In this document: positions 8,318-15,523 of the stretch, piece by piece
Layout: the number at the start of each line of letters is the position of its first letter
Position numbering within the stretch: position 1 is the first letter of the stretch
Origin: Cyanobacteria bacterium UBA11370
GTDB lineage: Bacteria > Cyanobacteriota > Cyanobacteriia > Cyanobacteriales > Coleofasciculaceae
DNA length: 22,169 nt
Direction: 5' to 3'
Assembly: GCA_003486645.1 (NCBI GenBank)
Contig: DNGI01000267.1
Span: 5,906 to 28,074 of the forward strand
Notes under the pieces: model-generated
Told to the model about the DNA's origin: nothing
The model's input: only the letters and a program-made list of their open reading frames with translations
The model's database searches: none
Program-made: the position numbers and the translations under genes

Positions 8318-9382
8318 ATGTCACTGAAGATAGGGATGATTTCCTCAGACTTACCAGAAGCGGGAAAAAAACCTGGAGGCGTTGCTGTTGTTGTTCATGA
8401 ACTGGCAAATGCTCTAGTTCGAGATGGAAATTATGTATGTATTTACTCACATACTCCTAAACCGAATGATGCTAACTATGTAGTAAAAACGATTCCCCAG
8501 GTGACAAAATCACGAACCTTTGCTAGACGTTTAATATTACCATTTCAAATGACCGTTTTAGACTTTAAAGGATTAGATATTGTACATTTACATGGAGATG
8601 ATTGGGCATTTCTTTTTCGTTCTTTACCAACCGTTCGTACCTTTCATGGCTGTAGTTTAAACGAGGCTAAATTTGGCGACGTATTGAGGCGTAGATTAAT
8701 GCACTTAGTTTATCATCCTCTAGAAGTATTGGCTAATACGTTTGCCACTGTTTCTGTTGGTGTGGGGGATGACACGGTGAAATTATTAGGCGCAAAGTAT
8801 GTTATTCCAAATGGTTATGCAGAAAATTTATTTTATCCTGAACAGAAATCACCCAATCCAACAGCTATCGTGATTGGAACTTTAGAGGGACGAAAGCAAT
8901 CAAAACGTGCTATTGAGCTGCTTTTATCTGTGCAAAAAGAGATCCCAAATTTAATAATTCATGCGGTAATTGATCAACCTTACAACCATCCATCTGTTCA
9001 AAATTGGCTTGGGATTTCTAAAGGGCAACTTGGCAAGTTAGTCAGAGAATCTTGGATTGGTGTATCGGCGACTCGCTATGAAGGATTTGGGACGTATTAC
9101 CTGGAGTGGATGGCAGCAGGAACAGTCCCTATCACGCTTAGTAATATTGGTACAAAAAGTTTAATTGAAAATGCCCAAGCAGGTATCCTGGTTAGTAGGG
9201 AATCTGAATTACGAGAGGCGGTAGTCCTGATGATAAAAAACGCTGCTCTGAGAGAGAAATACTCAAAGAATGGAGTAAAAGTCTCAAAATTACTGACTTG
9301 GGATAATATAGCTACTCAATATATAAAAGTTTACTGGGAGGCTATTAACCAGAAAAAAATAAATTATATATCAGCAGAGTAA
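8318..9382 (+). CDS. GT4-family glycosyltransferase
   Basis: A GT-B retaining glycosyltransferase of family GT4 (354 residues from this start). The N-terminus MSLKIGMISSDLPEAG leads to a glycine loop, KKPGGVAVVVHELA. The C-terminal donor domain contains YEGFGTYYLEWMAAGTVP, with the E-x7-E pair at E255 and E263. The frame is open upstream to an ATG at 8243, but that start would overlap the preceding sulfotransferase by 62 bases and add an atypical leader of 25 residues. The ATG at 8318, 13 bp behind the sulfotransferase stop, gives the normal GT4 start. The donor domain is somewhat short and lacks a clear GxGP-type motif after its first strand (IGTLEGRKQSKRAIELL instead), so it is a divergent member. 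It likely works with the neighbouring sulfotransferases on the same repeat unit. Confidence 0.9.
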   Translation: MSLKIGMISSDLPEAGKKPGGVAVVVHELANALVRDGNYVCIYSHTPKPNDANYVVKTIPQVTKSRTFARRLILPFQMTVLDFKGLDIVHLHGDDWAFLFRSLPTVRTFHGCSLNEAKFGDVLRRRLMHLVYHPLEVLANTFATVSVGVGDDTVKLLGAKYVIPNGYAENLFYPEQKSPNPTAIVIGTLEGRKQSKRAIELLLSVQKEIPNLIIHAVIDQPYNHPSVQNWLGISKGQLGKLVRESWIGVSATRYEGFGTYYLEWMAAGTVPITLSNIGTKSLIENAQAGILVSRESELREAVVLMIKNAALREKYSKNGVKVSKLLTWDNIATQYIKVYWEAINQKKINYISAE

Positions 9383-9442
9383 TCAATTTCATCATTTGGT
9401 TAAACTAAGACTACTATTTTATAAACAAAAGAAATATTCCTA

Positions 9443-10393
9443 ATGGAAACGCAGCCTAAAATCAATTTAATCTATATCGCTAGCATCGGTCGCAGTGGTT
9501 CTACACTCCTCGAATCAATGCTAGGAGCGCATTCTCAAATTGCTACTTGCGGTGAAATTCATATTTGGCCTCATGAAATAGTCCAACGTGGAGTTAGACT
9601 TTGTAGTTGCGGCAAGTCAATATTAGACTGTCCTTTCTGGATTGAAATGAAGCAGCGAGTCAACCCTCTCCATCAGCCTCAACCCCAAATTCACTTCTTC
9701 AGAGAACAGCATAATGCCGGAAAAACTTTAAGATTAAAAAGGCTTAGAGATTTCAATCCAAGAGAAGTTTATTCGCCAATCAAGGAGAGTATAAAAGTCT
9801 ACAGCCAAAATAACTATCAAGTATTCCAAGCCTTTTTAGATGTTATGCAAGAAATTATTGGAGTTCGCTTCAATTGGTTGGTTGATGCTTCAAAAGATCC
9901 CTACCGTTTGCTCTGGTTAATCCGCTCAAATCTATTCAATATCAAAGTTTTACATGTTGTCAAAAATCCTTTTGGATTTGTTTATTCAGTGACTAAAAAT
10001 TTACTCAAGGATGAAATGACTCAAGTTCACCAGCTTTTTTACGATACGGCTAGACAATCGGTAAAATGGTCAATTGAAAATCATCTCATCTCTCAAATAG
10101 CCCAAAACCATCTCAAACCAGACGACTATCTGCTGATTAACTACGAACAATTAGCCTCTAAACCTACCCAAACGTTCCAAAAGGTATGCGAATTAATTGG
10201 ATGTAATTTTGAAGAGGAGGCGGTGAACAACTTCCGACAGGGTAGCCTTCATACTATTGCAGGTAATCCAATGCGCTATGAGAAAAAAGGAATTGTTTTA
10301 GATGAAAAATGGAAGACTTATTTGCCAAATTCTAGTCAGAGAATAGTAGAAATAATGACTTGGCTAAATCGAGCATACTATGGGTATGATTAG
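9443..10393 (+). CDS. Sulfotransferase family protein with a cysteine cluster
   Basis: A PAPS-dependent sulfotransferase of about 316 residues. The phosphosulfate loop is ASIGRSGSTLLESML (13-27), then the family pattern ATCGEIHIWP (35-43) and a cysteine cluster CSCG-x5-CPFW (C54, C56, C63). This cluster is frequent in bacterial members of this subfamily and may be structural or metal-binding. The 3'-phosphate motif is HVVKNPFGFVYSV (171-183), in which the usual arginine is K174 and the serine is S182. Near the C-terminus, LLINYEQLASKPTQTFQKV is the standard late motif. It is separated by 60 bp from the GT4 gene before it and by 109 bp from the GT2 gene after it. The subfamily differs clearly from the sulfotransferase at 7354, so a different sugar position is likely the target. 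Confidence 0.88.
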   Translation: METQPKINLIYIASIGRSGSTLLESMLGAHSQIATCGEIHIWPHEIVQRGVRLCSCGKSILDCPFWIEMKQRVNPLHQPQPQIHFFREQHNAGKTLRLKRLRDFNPREVYSPIKESIKVYSQNNYQVFQAFLDVMQEIIGVRFNWLVDASKDPYRLLWLIRSNLFNIKVLHVVKNPFGFVYSVTKNLLKDEMTQVHQLFYDTARQSVKWSIENHLISQIAQNHLKPDDYLLINYEQLASKPTQTFQKVCELIGCNFEEEAVNNFRQGSLHTIAGNPMRYEKKGIVLDEKWKTYLPNSSQRIVEIMTWLNRAYYGYD

Positions 10394-10502
10394 AAAGGAT
10401 AAAAGGTGATATTATCTGAGTAATTGAATAGGTACAATCGCCAAAAACTAAATATAACTCGCTGTATAATTCCCTTAGTTATTCACCATTCAATATACGT
10501 CC

Positions 10503-11438
10503 ATGCTTACGATCGCCACCCTCATTCCTACCTATCATCGCTCAAACGATTTAGTTCGCTGCTTGGACGCATTAAAAAAGCAAACTCGCTTACCCGATGA
10601 AGTATTAGTAATAGTTCGTGATACCGATACCGAGACTTGGATGTTTTTAGAAACCTTTGATCCTACGCCTTTACCCCTCCGTACCGTAACCGTCAAAATT
10701 CCCGGATTGATAGCGGCTTTGAACGCTGGTTTGGATATGGCAAACGGCGATATTATTTCAATTACTGATGATGATGCCGCACCTCATCCAGATTGGCTAA
10801 CCCGTATTGAATCCCACTTTTTATCAGATGAAAAAATTGGTGGTGTGGGTGGGCGAGATTGGGTGCACCACGACACACACCTTGAAGACGGTAAACGTGA
10901 AATAGTCGGGCGAGTGCAATGGTTTGGACGTGTGATCGGAAATCATCATTTGGGTGCGGGTGAACCTCGTGAAGTTGATGTAATCAAAGGAGTGAATTCC
11001 AGTTACCGACGGAGTGCGATCGCCAACCTCCGTTATGATGAAAATCTGCGAGCATCTGGAAGTTCTACCTGCTGCGATATGGCAATGAGTTTAGCGGTGA
11101 GGAGGGCTGGTTGGAAACTCATTTATGATCCAAACGTTGCTGTGGATCATTATCCAGGAAAGCGTTTCTTTCAAGCGCATCGACGGGAATTTAACCCTGT
11201 TGGTTTAGCGAACACAGTTCATAATGAAACGTTAATTTTAATGAATCATTTACCCCCTGGACGGCAATTTGCCTTCTTAGTCTGGGCACTCTTAGTTGGA
11301 ACACGAAAAGCACCAGGGTTAGCCCAATTATTGCGATTCTTGCCTGCGGAAGGTACGTTGGCTTTCCAGAAATTGCTAGCATCCATTCAAGGACGGTGGC
11401 AGGGATTACAGACTTGGCAACAGTGCGATCGCTCATAA
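10503..11438 (+). CDS. GT2-family glycosyltransferase
   Basis: An inverting GT-A glycosyltransferase of family 2 (311 residues). ATLIPTYHRSNDLVRCLDAL (5-24) is the nucleotide-binding start, and SITDDDAAPHPDWL contains the metal-binding triad D89-D91. VIKGVNSSYRRSAI and CCDMAMSLAVRRAGW follow, the latter carrying the position where a catalytic acid usually sits. The last 60 residues have a hydrophobic stretch (FAFLVWALLVG) that may anchor it to the membrane. The likely role is addition of one sugar during repeat-unit assembly. A HIP1 octamer lies at 11016-11023 inside the gene and another overlaps its end (11425-11432). A TATAAT hexamer at 10465-10470 lies 32 bases upstream of the ATG but has no convincing -35 partner. 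Confidence 0.9.
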   Translation: MLTIATLIPTYHRSNDLVRCLDALKKQTRLPDEVLVIVRDTDTETWMFLETFDPTPLPLRTVTVKIPGLIAALNAGLDMANGDIISITDDDAAPHPDWLTRIESHFLSDEKIGGVGGRDWVHHDTHLEDGKREIVGRVQWFGRVIGNHHLGAGEPREVDVIKGVNSSYRRSAIANLRYDENLRASGSSTCCDMAMSLAVRRAGWKLIYDPNVAVDHYPGKRFFQAHRREFNPVGLANTVHNETLILMNHLPPGRQFAFLVWALLVGTRKAPGLAQLLRFLPAEGTLAFQKLLASIQGRWQGLQTWQQCDRS

Positions 11439-11447
11439 TATGACTTG

Positions 11448-11475
11448 GGATTTGAGATTTTAGATATTGGATTTT
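11448..11475. repeat. Heptamer tandem repeat (RGATTTT x4)
   Basis: Four consecutive 7-base units, GGATTTG, AGATTTT, AGATATT and GGATTTT, follow the stop of the GT2 gene. The period of exactly seven bases and the sequence type match the heptameric short tandem repeats known from filamentous cyanobacteria. The rest of the 144-base gap to the next gene shows no further structure beyond an SD sequence. Confidence 0.5.
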
Positions 11476-11571
11476 CCAAGTTTTACTTAAAGAGATTTGC
11501 CTAACTTTAATTCTCGTAAAAACAGACAAAAAATGTATGAATTATGGAACTCGATCAAATGCCTTTATCAC

Positions 11572-11575
11572 GGAG
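11572..11575 (+). promoter_or_regulatory. Shine-Dalgarno supporting the GTG start of the wzy-like gene
   Basis: GGAG is placed seven bases before the GTG at 11583. This spacing supports the GTG as start rather than a later codon. Confidence 0.55.
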
Positions 11576-11582
11576 ATATTGA

Positions 11583-12986
11583 GTGAGCTATAAGCAGATA
11601 CCTCCGGATTTTGCTCCTACAAAAAGTTTTCCAACTAGCCTGCAACCCGCACCAGCTTGGACAGCTATACTAGGGCTGATATTTTTTTCAGCAGCGTGTA
11701 TTGTACTCGGCGCTGGCAAAATTTTAAACCTAGCTTTTCCCCTGGGAGCGTTTGCTGTGGGGGTAATTCTTTATTTTCGATATCCTATTCTTTACCTCGG
11801 TTTTACGTGGTGGATTTGGTTTCTTACTCCCCTCATTCGACGTTTAGCTGATTATCGGGGTGACTTTACAAATCCGAGTCCTATACTGTTAGCACCTTAT
11901 TTAGTAACGCTACTCACTCTCGTAACACTTTGGCGCTACCTGCCCAAAGCAGATCGTCAGGGTGGTTTACCCTTTATTCTGTCTCTTGTTGGCGTATTCT
12001 ATGGTTTTTTGATTGGACTCATTCAAGTGCAACCCGTCGCAGTCTGCATCGCGTTATTAGATTGGTTGGCTCCAGTGCTGTTTGGTTTTCACTTATTTAT
12101 AAATTGGCGCAATTATCCCAGCTATCGTCAAACTATTCTGCGGGTTTTTATCTGGGGGGTTTTATTGACGGGAGTTTATGGAGTTTGGCAATATTTAATT
12201 GCACCACCATGGGATAAATATTGGATGACCAAGGTAGACATGGCAAGTGTGGGAAAACCTCAACCTTTAGGAATTCGGGTATGGAGTACAGCAAATGCAC
12301 CCGGTCCTTTTGCTAACTTTATGAGAGCAGGTTTGTTGGTACTATTCAGCAGTCGAGGAACCTTACGCATTCCAGCATCGGTAGCGGGATATCTGGCCTT
12401 CTTACTAACATTAGTACGCTCGGCTTGGGTCAGTTGGTTTTTGGGGTTAATTTCCCTTACTTCTTCTGTAAGTACAAAACTCAAAATACGTTTAATTATC
12501 GCCGTTTTAGTCATGGCTGTTTTAGTCGTTCCCTTAGCGACTATCGAGCCATTTTCCAGCCAAATCGGTGAACGTGTAGAAACACTTTCTAACCTAGAGG
12601 ATGACAAGAGTGCTAATACTAGACAGGAAACCTATAGCGAACAACTCGGCAGTGCCCTGACTAGTTTTGTGGGTATGGGAATTGGAAATAAATCTTATGA
12701 TAGTGCCATTTTAACTGCGCTTTTCAATTTAGGATGGTTGGGCACTCTGCCTTATATTACCGGAATATTATTGCTGAGTTTTAGCTTATTTCAAGGTGGC
12801 AATTTTAGCTTTGATCCCTTTGTGGGAGCTTCTCAAGCAATTGTCCTTGGTAGTTTAGCGCAGTTACCGCTTGGTTCTCCAATGGTTGAACTTAAAGGGA
12901 TGTTGTTGTGGGGATTTTTAGGAATAGGCATGGCAGCTATTAAGTATTATCGACATCAACAAATGGCTGAACTCAATGAGTCTTAA
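11583..12986 (+). CDS. Wzy-like polysaccharide polymerase (O-antigen ligase family)
   Basis: A polytopic inner-membrane protein of 467 residues with roughly ten hydrophobic segments, of the O-antigen ligase/polymerase superfamily. After the fifth or sixth helix there is a large periplasmic loop (about 206-250) holding APPWDKYWM and RVWSTANAPGPFANF, a pattern I associate with cyanobacterial exopolysaccharide polymerases. LVRSAWVSW (277-285) is the conserved Arg-containing helix motif that follows. It would join lipid-linked repeat units on the periplasmic side, with the Wzc-like protein controlling length. The start is GTG with a GGAG seven bases upstream. It is the only polymerase candidate in the window. 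A ligase rather than polymerase role cannot be excluded by sequence alone, but a Wzy role suits the gene set better. Confidence 0.88.
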   Translation: MSYKQIPPDFAPTKSFPTSLQPAPAWTAILGLIFFSAACIVLGAGKILNLAFPLGAFAVGVILYFRYPILYLGFTWWIWFLTPLIRRLADYRGDFTNPSPILLAPYLVTLLTLVTLWRYLPKADRQGGLPFILSLVGVFYGFLIGLIQVQPVAVCIALLDWLAPVLFGFHLFINWRNYPSYRQTILRVFIWGVLLTGVYGVWQYLIAPPWDKYWMTKVDMASVGKPQPLGIRVWSTANAPGPFANFMRAGLLVLFSSRGTLRIPASVAGYLAFLLTLVRSAWVSWFLGLISLTSSVSTKLKIRLIIAVLVMAVLVVPLATIEPFSSQIGERVETLSNLEDDKSANTRQETYSEQLGSALTSFVGMGIGNKSYDSAILTALFNLGWLGTLPYITGILLLSFSLFQGGNFSFDPFVGASQAIVLGSLAQLPLGSPMVELKGMLLWGFLGIGMAAIKYYRHQQMAELNES

Positions 12987-13039
12987 TATTACAGGGCATA
13001 ATTAATCAAAATTGAAGTGAGTGAAGGAACTAAACTACC

Positions 13040-13777
13040 ATGCAAAATCCGATCAATTTAGTGATGCAATTACCGCGTCGTGCTTTGTTTTCTTATCGTT
13101 CTATAGTTAGTCAAGAACCTGCTTGTTGGTTCCTGTATCAACCCTATATTTGGCATGGACAGAGAAAACTAAAAGCAGCCGGGGTTTCTCCACAAGAACG
13201 AATCGTGTCCTCTGCAACTCAACTTGTCATTGATGGCTTTCCAGGTTCAGCTAATAGCTTTGCCGCACTCGCATTTAAGCGTAGTCAAAAGCAGTACATA
13301 AACTTAGCGCACCACCTCCATTCCCCTAGCCAGATACTGCAAGCGATTGAACGTGAAATTCCTGTTTTGCTGACAATAAGGGAACCCGTCGGTGCGATCC
13401 TTTCTATTGCTTCTCGCCGACCTTATATTACTGCAACTCAGGGGCTGCACACGTACATTGGTTTCTACAGTAAACTGAAGCCCTATTCTAGTCATTACGT
13501 GATTAGCACGTTCGAGCAAAGTACACAGCATCTAGATCGCATGATCGCAAGGGTAAATACTGTGTTTAATACTAACTTTGATTTGGTTGACATTGCTAAA
13601 GCTAATGCCGATCGCCAAACCAAAAAAGCTCAACGCGATTCTGAAAAATTAGCGATCCGCGAATCCATTAGAGAAGAAAAAAGGCAGGAATTTACCCTAG
13701 AAAAAAATGCCCAACTACTGATACAAGCCAAAGCACTTTATCAAGCCTATGAAGAATTAGCTCATCAGCGTCAGTAA
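13040..13777 (+). CDS. Sulfotransferase-like protein with an altered PAPS loop
   Basis: A protein of 245 residues with the outline of a sulfotransferase. LVIDGFPGSANSFAALAF (62-79) lines up with the PAPS 5'-phosphosulfate loop, whose usual form in relatives is GFPRSANTF, and VLLTIREPVGAILSIASRR (109-127) fits the 3'-phosphate motif with R114 and S122. The loop position normally occupied by Arg or Lys is Gly69, a residue that normally contacts the transferred sulfate. The C-terminus is rich in Lys, Glu, Gln and Arg and predicted helical (about 195-245). A GAAGGA sequence about 11 bases before the ATG supports the start. It opens the block of sulfotransferase genes. It may be inactive, a partner of another enzyme, or active by an altered mechanism. 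Confidence 0.72.
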   Translation: MQNPINLVMQLPRRALFSYRSIVSQEPACWFLYQPYIWHGQRKLKAAGVSPQERIVSSATQLVIDGFPGSANSFAALAFKRSQKQYINLAHHLHSPSQILQAIEREIPVLLTIREPVGAILSIASRRPYITATQGLHTYIGFYSKLKPYSSHYVISTFEQSTQHLDRMIARVNTVFNTNFDLVDIAKANADRQTKKAQRDSEKLAIRESIREEKRQEFTLEKNAQLLIQAKALYQAYEELAHQRQ

Positions 13778-13808
13778 GACTCAATAGCGTGTTTTATCTG
13801 TAGTGGCA

Positions 13809-13910
13809 TTATTCGTTCGGATTCAACAGTTTCATCACATACGTATTGTCAGCAAAACCATCAGTTTCAAAAATGCCGCTATTCGGCAATACTGTGGAAT
13901 CTTCTAAAAA
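13809..13910 (-). pseudogene. Possible C-terminal gene remnant
   Basis: In the 158-base gap between two plus-strand sulfotransferase genes, the minus strand holds 33 sense codons bounded by stops, with no start codon near its upstream end. The translation ends in a protein-like segment, GIFETDGFADNTYVMKLLN, then PNE and a stop. Its acidic/hydrophobic alternation looks like the tail of a real protein rather than random AT-rich translation. I do not recognise the family. The plus strand of the same stretch is also open for about 35 codons, so the call is weak. If real, it is a fragment left by rearrangement inside the sulfotransferase block. Confidence 0.2.
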
Positions 13911-13935
13911 TTACACCTAGCAATCAGTATTTTTT

Positions 13936-14775
13936 ATGACAGTCTTAGAAAGGTGGGTTAAGGATACAGCTTTTAACTTTAAATTCAGTCGAAGGCTGAT
14001 CAAAAAAATAGTTGGTACTCAAGTACATATCATTTCCCATCCCAAGAGTGGGCGAACTTGGTTAAGAGTTCTTCTCGGAAAAGCCCTATGCGAACATTTC
14101 AATATTGATGAAAAGTGGCTGCTGGACACATACAAACTAACGTTTTTAGCAAATATTCTTCCCACCCAATTTACTCATGACCGCTCTGAGATTAAGATAG
14201 GAAGCAATTGGGATGAGCTGGAAAGTGACAAATCAAACTACAGAAATAAGAAGGTTGTGTTTATCATTCGTGACCCTAGAGACGTACTGGTATCAACTTA
14301 TTTTCATGCTACAAAACGAGTGAACGCGCTTTACGGAGTGAATGAAGATTTCGGGTCAATCTCAGAGTTTGTCCGAAGTGATCAATACGGAATTAGAAAG
14401 ATTATAGCCTTTTACAAAGTATGGTTTGATAACCAGACCTTACCGAGTGACTTTCTACTGATTCGATACGAAGATATGCACAAGGAAACGGCAGCTTGTT
14501 TACGTTCTGTACTTGAATTCATTGGAGTTAAAAACATATCAGAAGAGACGATTATAAACGCAGTAAACTTTTCTCGTTTTGAGAACATGAAAAAATTGGA
14601 ACGATCAGAACAATTCCAGTCTAGAATGCTCAAAGCTGCCGACCCAAATGATGAAGAATCTTACAAGGTTCGACGGGGAAAAGTAGGGGGGTACAGCGAT
14701 TACATCTCTCAGCAAGACCTTGAATTTATTGAACAAGTGATTGTAGAAGCAGGAAATCCTTTCTGTTATGATTAG
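13936..14775 (+). CDS. Sulfotransferase domain protein (Sulfotransfer_1-like)
   Basis: A PAPS-dependent sulfotransferase of 279 residues in the classic cytosolic-type family. The phosphosulfate loop is ISHPKSGRTWLRVLLG (33-48, K37 as the expected lysine) and the 3'-phosphate motif is VFIIRDPRDVLVSTYFHA (108-125, with R112 and S120). LLIRYEDMHKE is the internal motif, and VRRGKVGGYSDY near 256-267 is the C-terminal PAPS-binding RKG-type region, so all cofactor-binding parts are present. It is followed 18 bp later by another sulfotransferase gene with its own GGAG, so the two are probably co-transcribed. Among the genes here it has the most complete canonical motif set. The acceptor is inferred to be the locus polysaccharide. 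Confidence 0.93.
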   Translation: MTVLERWVKDTAFNFKFSRRLIKKIVGTQVHIISHPKSGRTWLRVLLGKALCEHFNIDEKWLLDTYKLTFLANILPTQFTHDRSEIKIGSNWDELESDKSNYRNKKVVFIIRDPRDVLVSTYFHATKRVNALYGVNEDFGSISEFVRSDQYGIRKIIAFYKVWFDNQTLPSDFLLIRYEDMHKETAACLRSVLEFIGVKNISEETIINAVNFSRFENMKKLERSEQFQSRMLKAADPNDEESYKVRRGKVGGYSDYISQQDLEFIEQVIVEAGNPFCYD

Positions 14776-14782
14776 ATGACAT

Positions 14783-14786
14783 GGAG
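14783..14786 (+). promoter_or_regulatory. Shine-Dalgarno of the 14794 sulfotransferase gene
   Basis: GGAG lies seven bases before the ATG at 14794 and within the 18-base gap after the previous stop. This arrangement indicates an operon and fixes the start. Confidence 0.6.
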
Positions 14787-14793
14787 CTAATAA

Positions 14794-15480
14794 ATGATAA
14801 TCTCCCACAAATATAAATTTATCTTTCTTAAGACTCGTAAAACAGCAGGAACGAGTATTGAAATCGCACTGTCGCGTTTCTGTGAAGAGAAAGATATTAT
14901 TACTCACATATCAGCTAAAGATGAGCCTATTAGGGAAGAACTGGGTTCTCTAAGTCCGCAAAACTACTATGTTCCCTTAGCTCGATATACACTTAAGGAC
15001 TGGCAGCGTTTAATCATTCGGAGACGAAGAAAGAAATTCTACAACCACATACCTGCTCTGCAAGTTCAACAATATCTGGAGCGTAATACTTGGGATAATT
15101 ATTTTAAGTTTTGCTTTGAGCGCAATCCTTGGGATAAAGCCATATCACTGTATTATTGGCAAACTCGTAACCAAGAATCTACGCCATCTCTCACTGAACA
15201 CCTTAAATCCATTGATATCGATAGATTGAGTAACTTTCATATATACTCGATTAATGAAAAAATTGCTGTCGATCATGTTGGATTATATGAAAATCTGGAA
15301 AATGAACTAGAAAAAATTGCAGAACGTCTTAAATTGCCAGAGAAATTAATACTCCCTAAAGCCAAAGGAGACGCTCGAAAAAATAGGCAGCACTATCGAG
15401 ATATAATGGACGAAGAAACCCGATATTTAGTTGAGAAGGTGTGCGCTAAAGAGATTAGTTATTTCGGCTACCGTTACTAG
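14794..15480 (+). CDS. Sulfotransferase family 2-like protein
   Basis: A 228-residue sulfotransferase resembling the family of carbohydrate sulfotransferases such as the chondroitin and HNK-1 types. The N-terminus begins directly with the PAPS loop, FIFLKTRKTAGTSIEIAL (9-26). NHIPALQVQQYL (84-95) matches a conserved His-containing segment of the family. The 3'-phosphate motif is FCFERNPWDKAISLYYW (106-122, R110 and S118). The end (RYLVEKVCAKEISYFGYRY) is the usual family tail. There is no signal or membrane segment, unlike the Golgi-anchored eukaryotic relatives, so it works in the cytoplasm. It is a different subfamily from the three or four neighbouring sulfotransferases. Confidence 0.92.
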   Translation: MIISHKYKFIFLKTRKTAGTSIEIALSRFCEEKDIITHISAKDEPIREELGSLSPQNYYVPLARYTLKDWQRLIIRRRRKKFYNHIPALQVQQYLERNTWDNYFKFCFERNPWDKAISLYYWQTRNQESTPSLTEHLKSIDIDRLSNFHIYSINEKIAVDHVGLYENLENELEKIAERLKLPEKLILPKAKGDARKNRQHYRDIMDEETRYLVEKVCAKEISYFGYRY

Positions 15481-15523
15481 GTATTTTAAGAAATTAAAAT
15501 CTATTGCTATGATTTTTTTGACT

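Noticed and set aside
10465..10470. Perfect TATAAT upstream of the second GT2 gene
   Set aside because: No acceptable -35 hexamer 16 to 18 bases upstream; a lone hexamer in AT-rich DNA is weak evidence.
11191..11529. Minus-strand open frame of 112 codons over the end of the GT2 gene
   Set aside because: It mirrors the coding strand of a clear glycosyltransferase and shows no recognisable motif.
13874..13888. Small hairpin TGCCG-CTATT-CGGCA
   Set aside because: A five-base stem without a T-tract is within chance expectation.
15496..15521. Hairpin AAAATC/GATTTT followed by T residues in the convergent gap
   Set aside because: The stem is six A/T-rich pairs with a nine-base loop, too weak to call a terminator.
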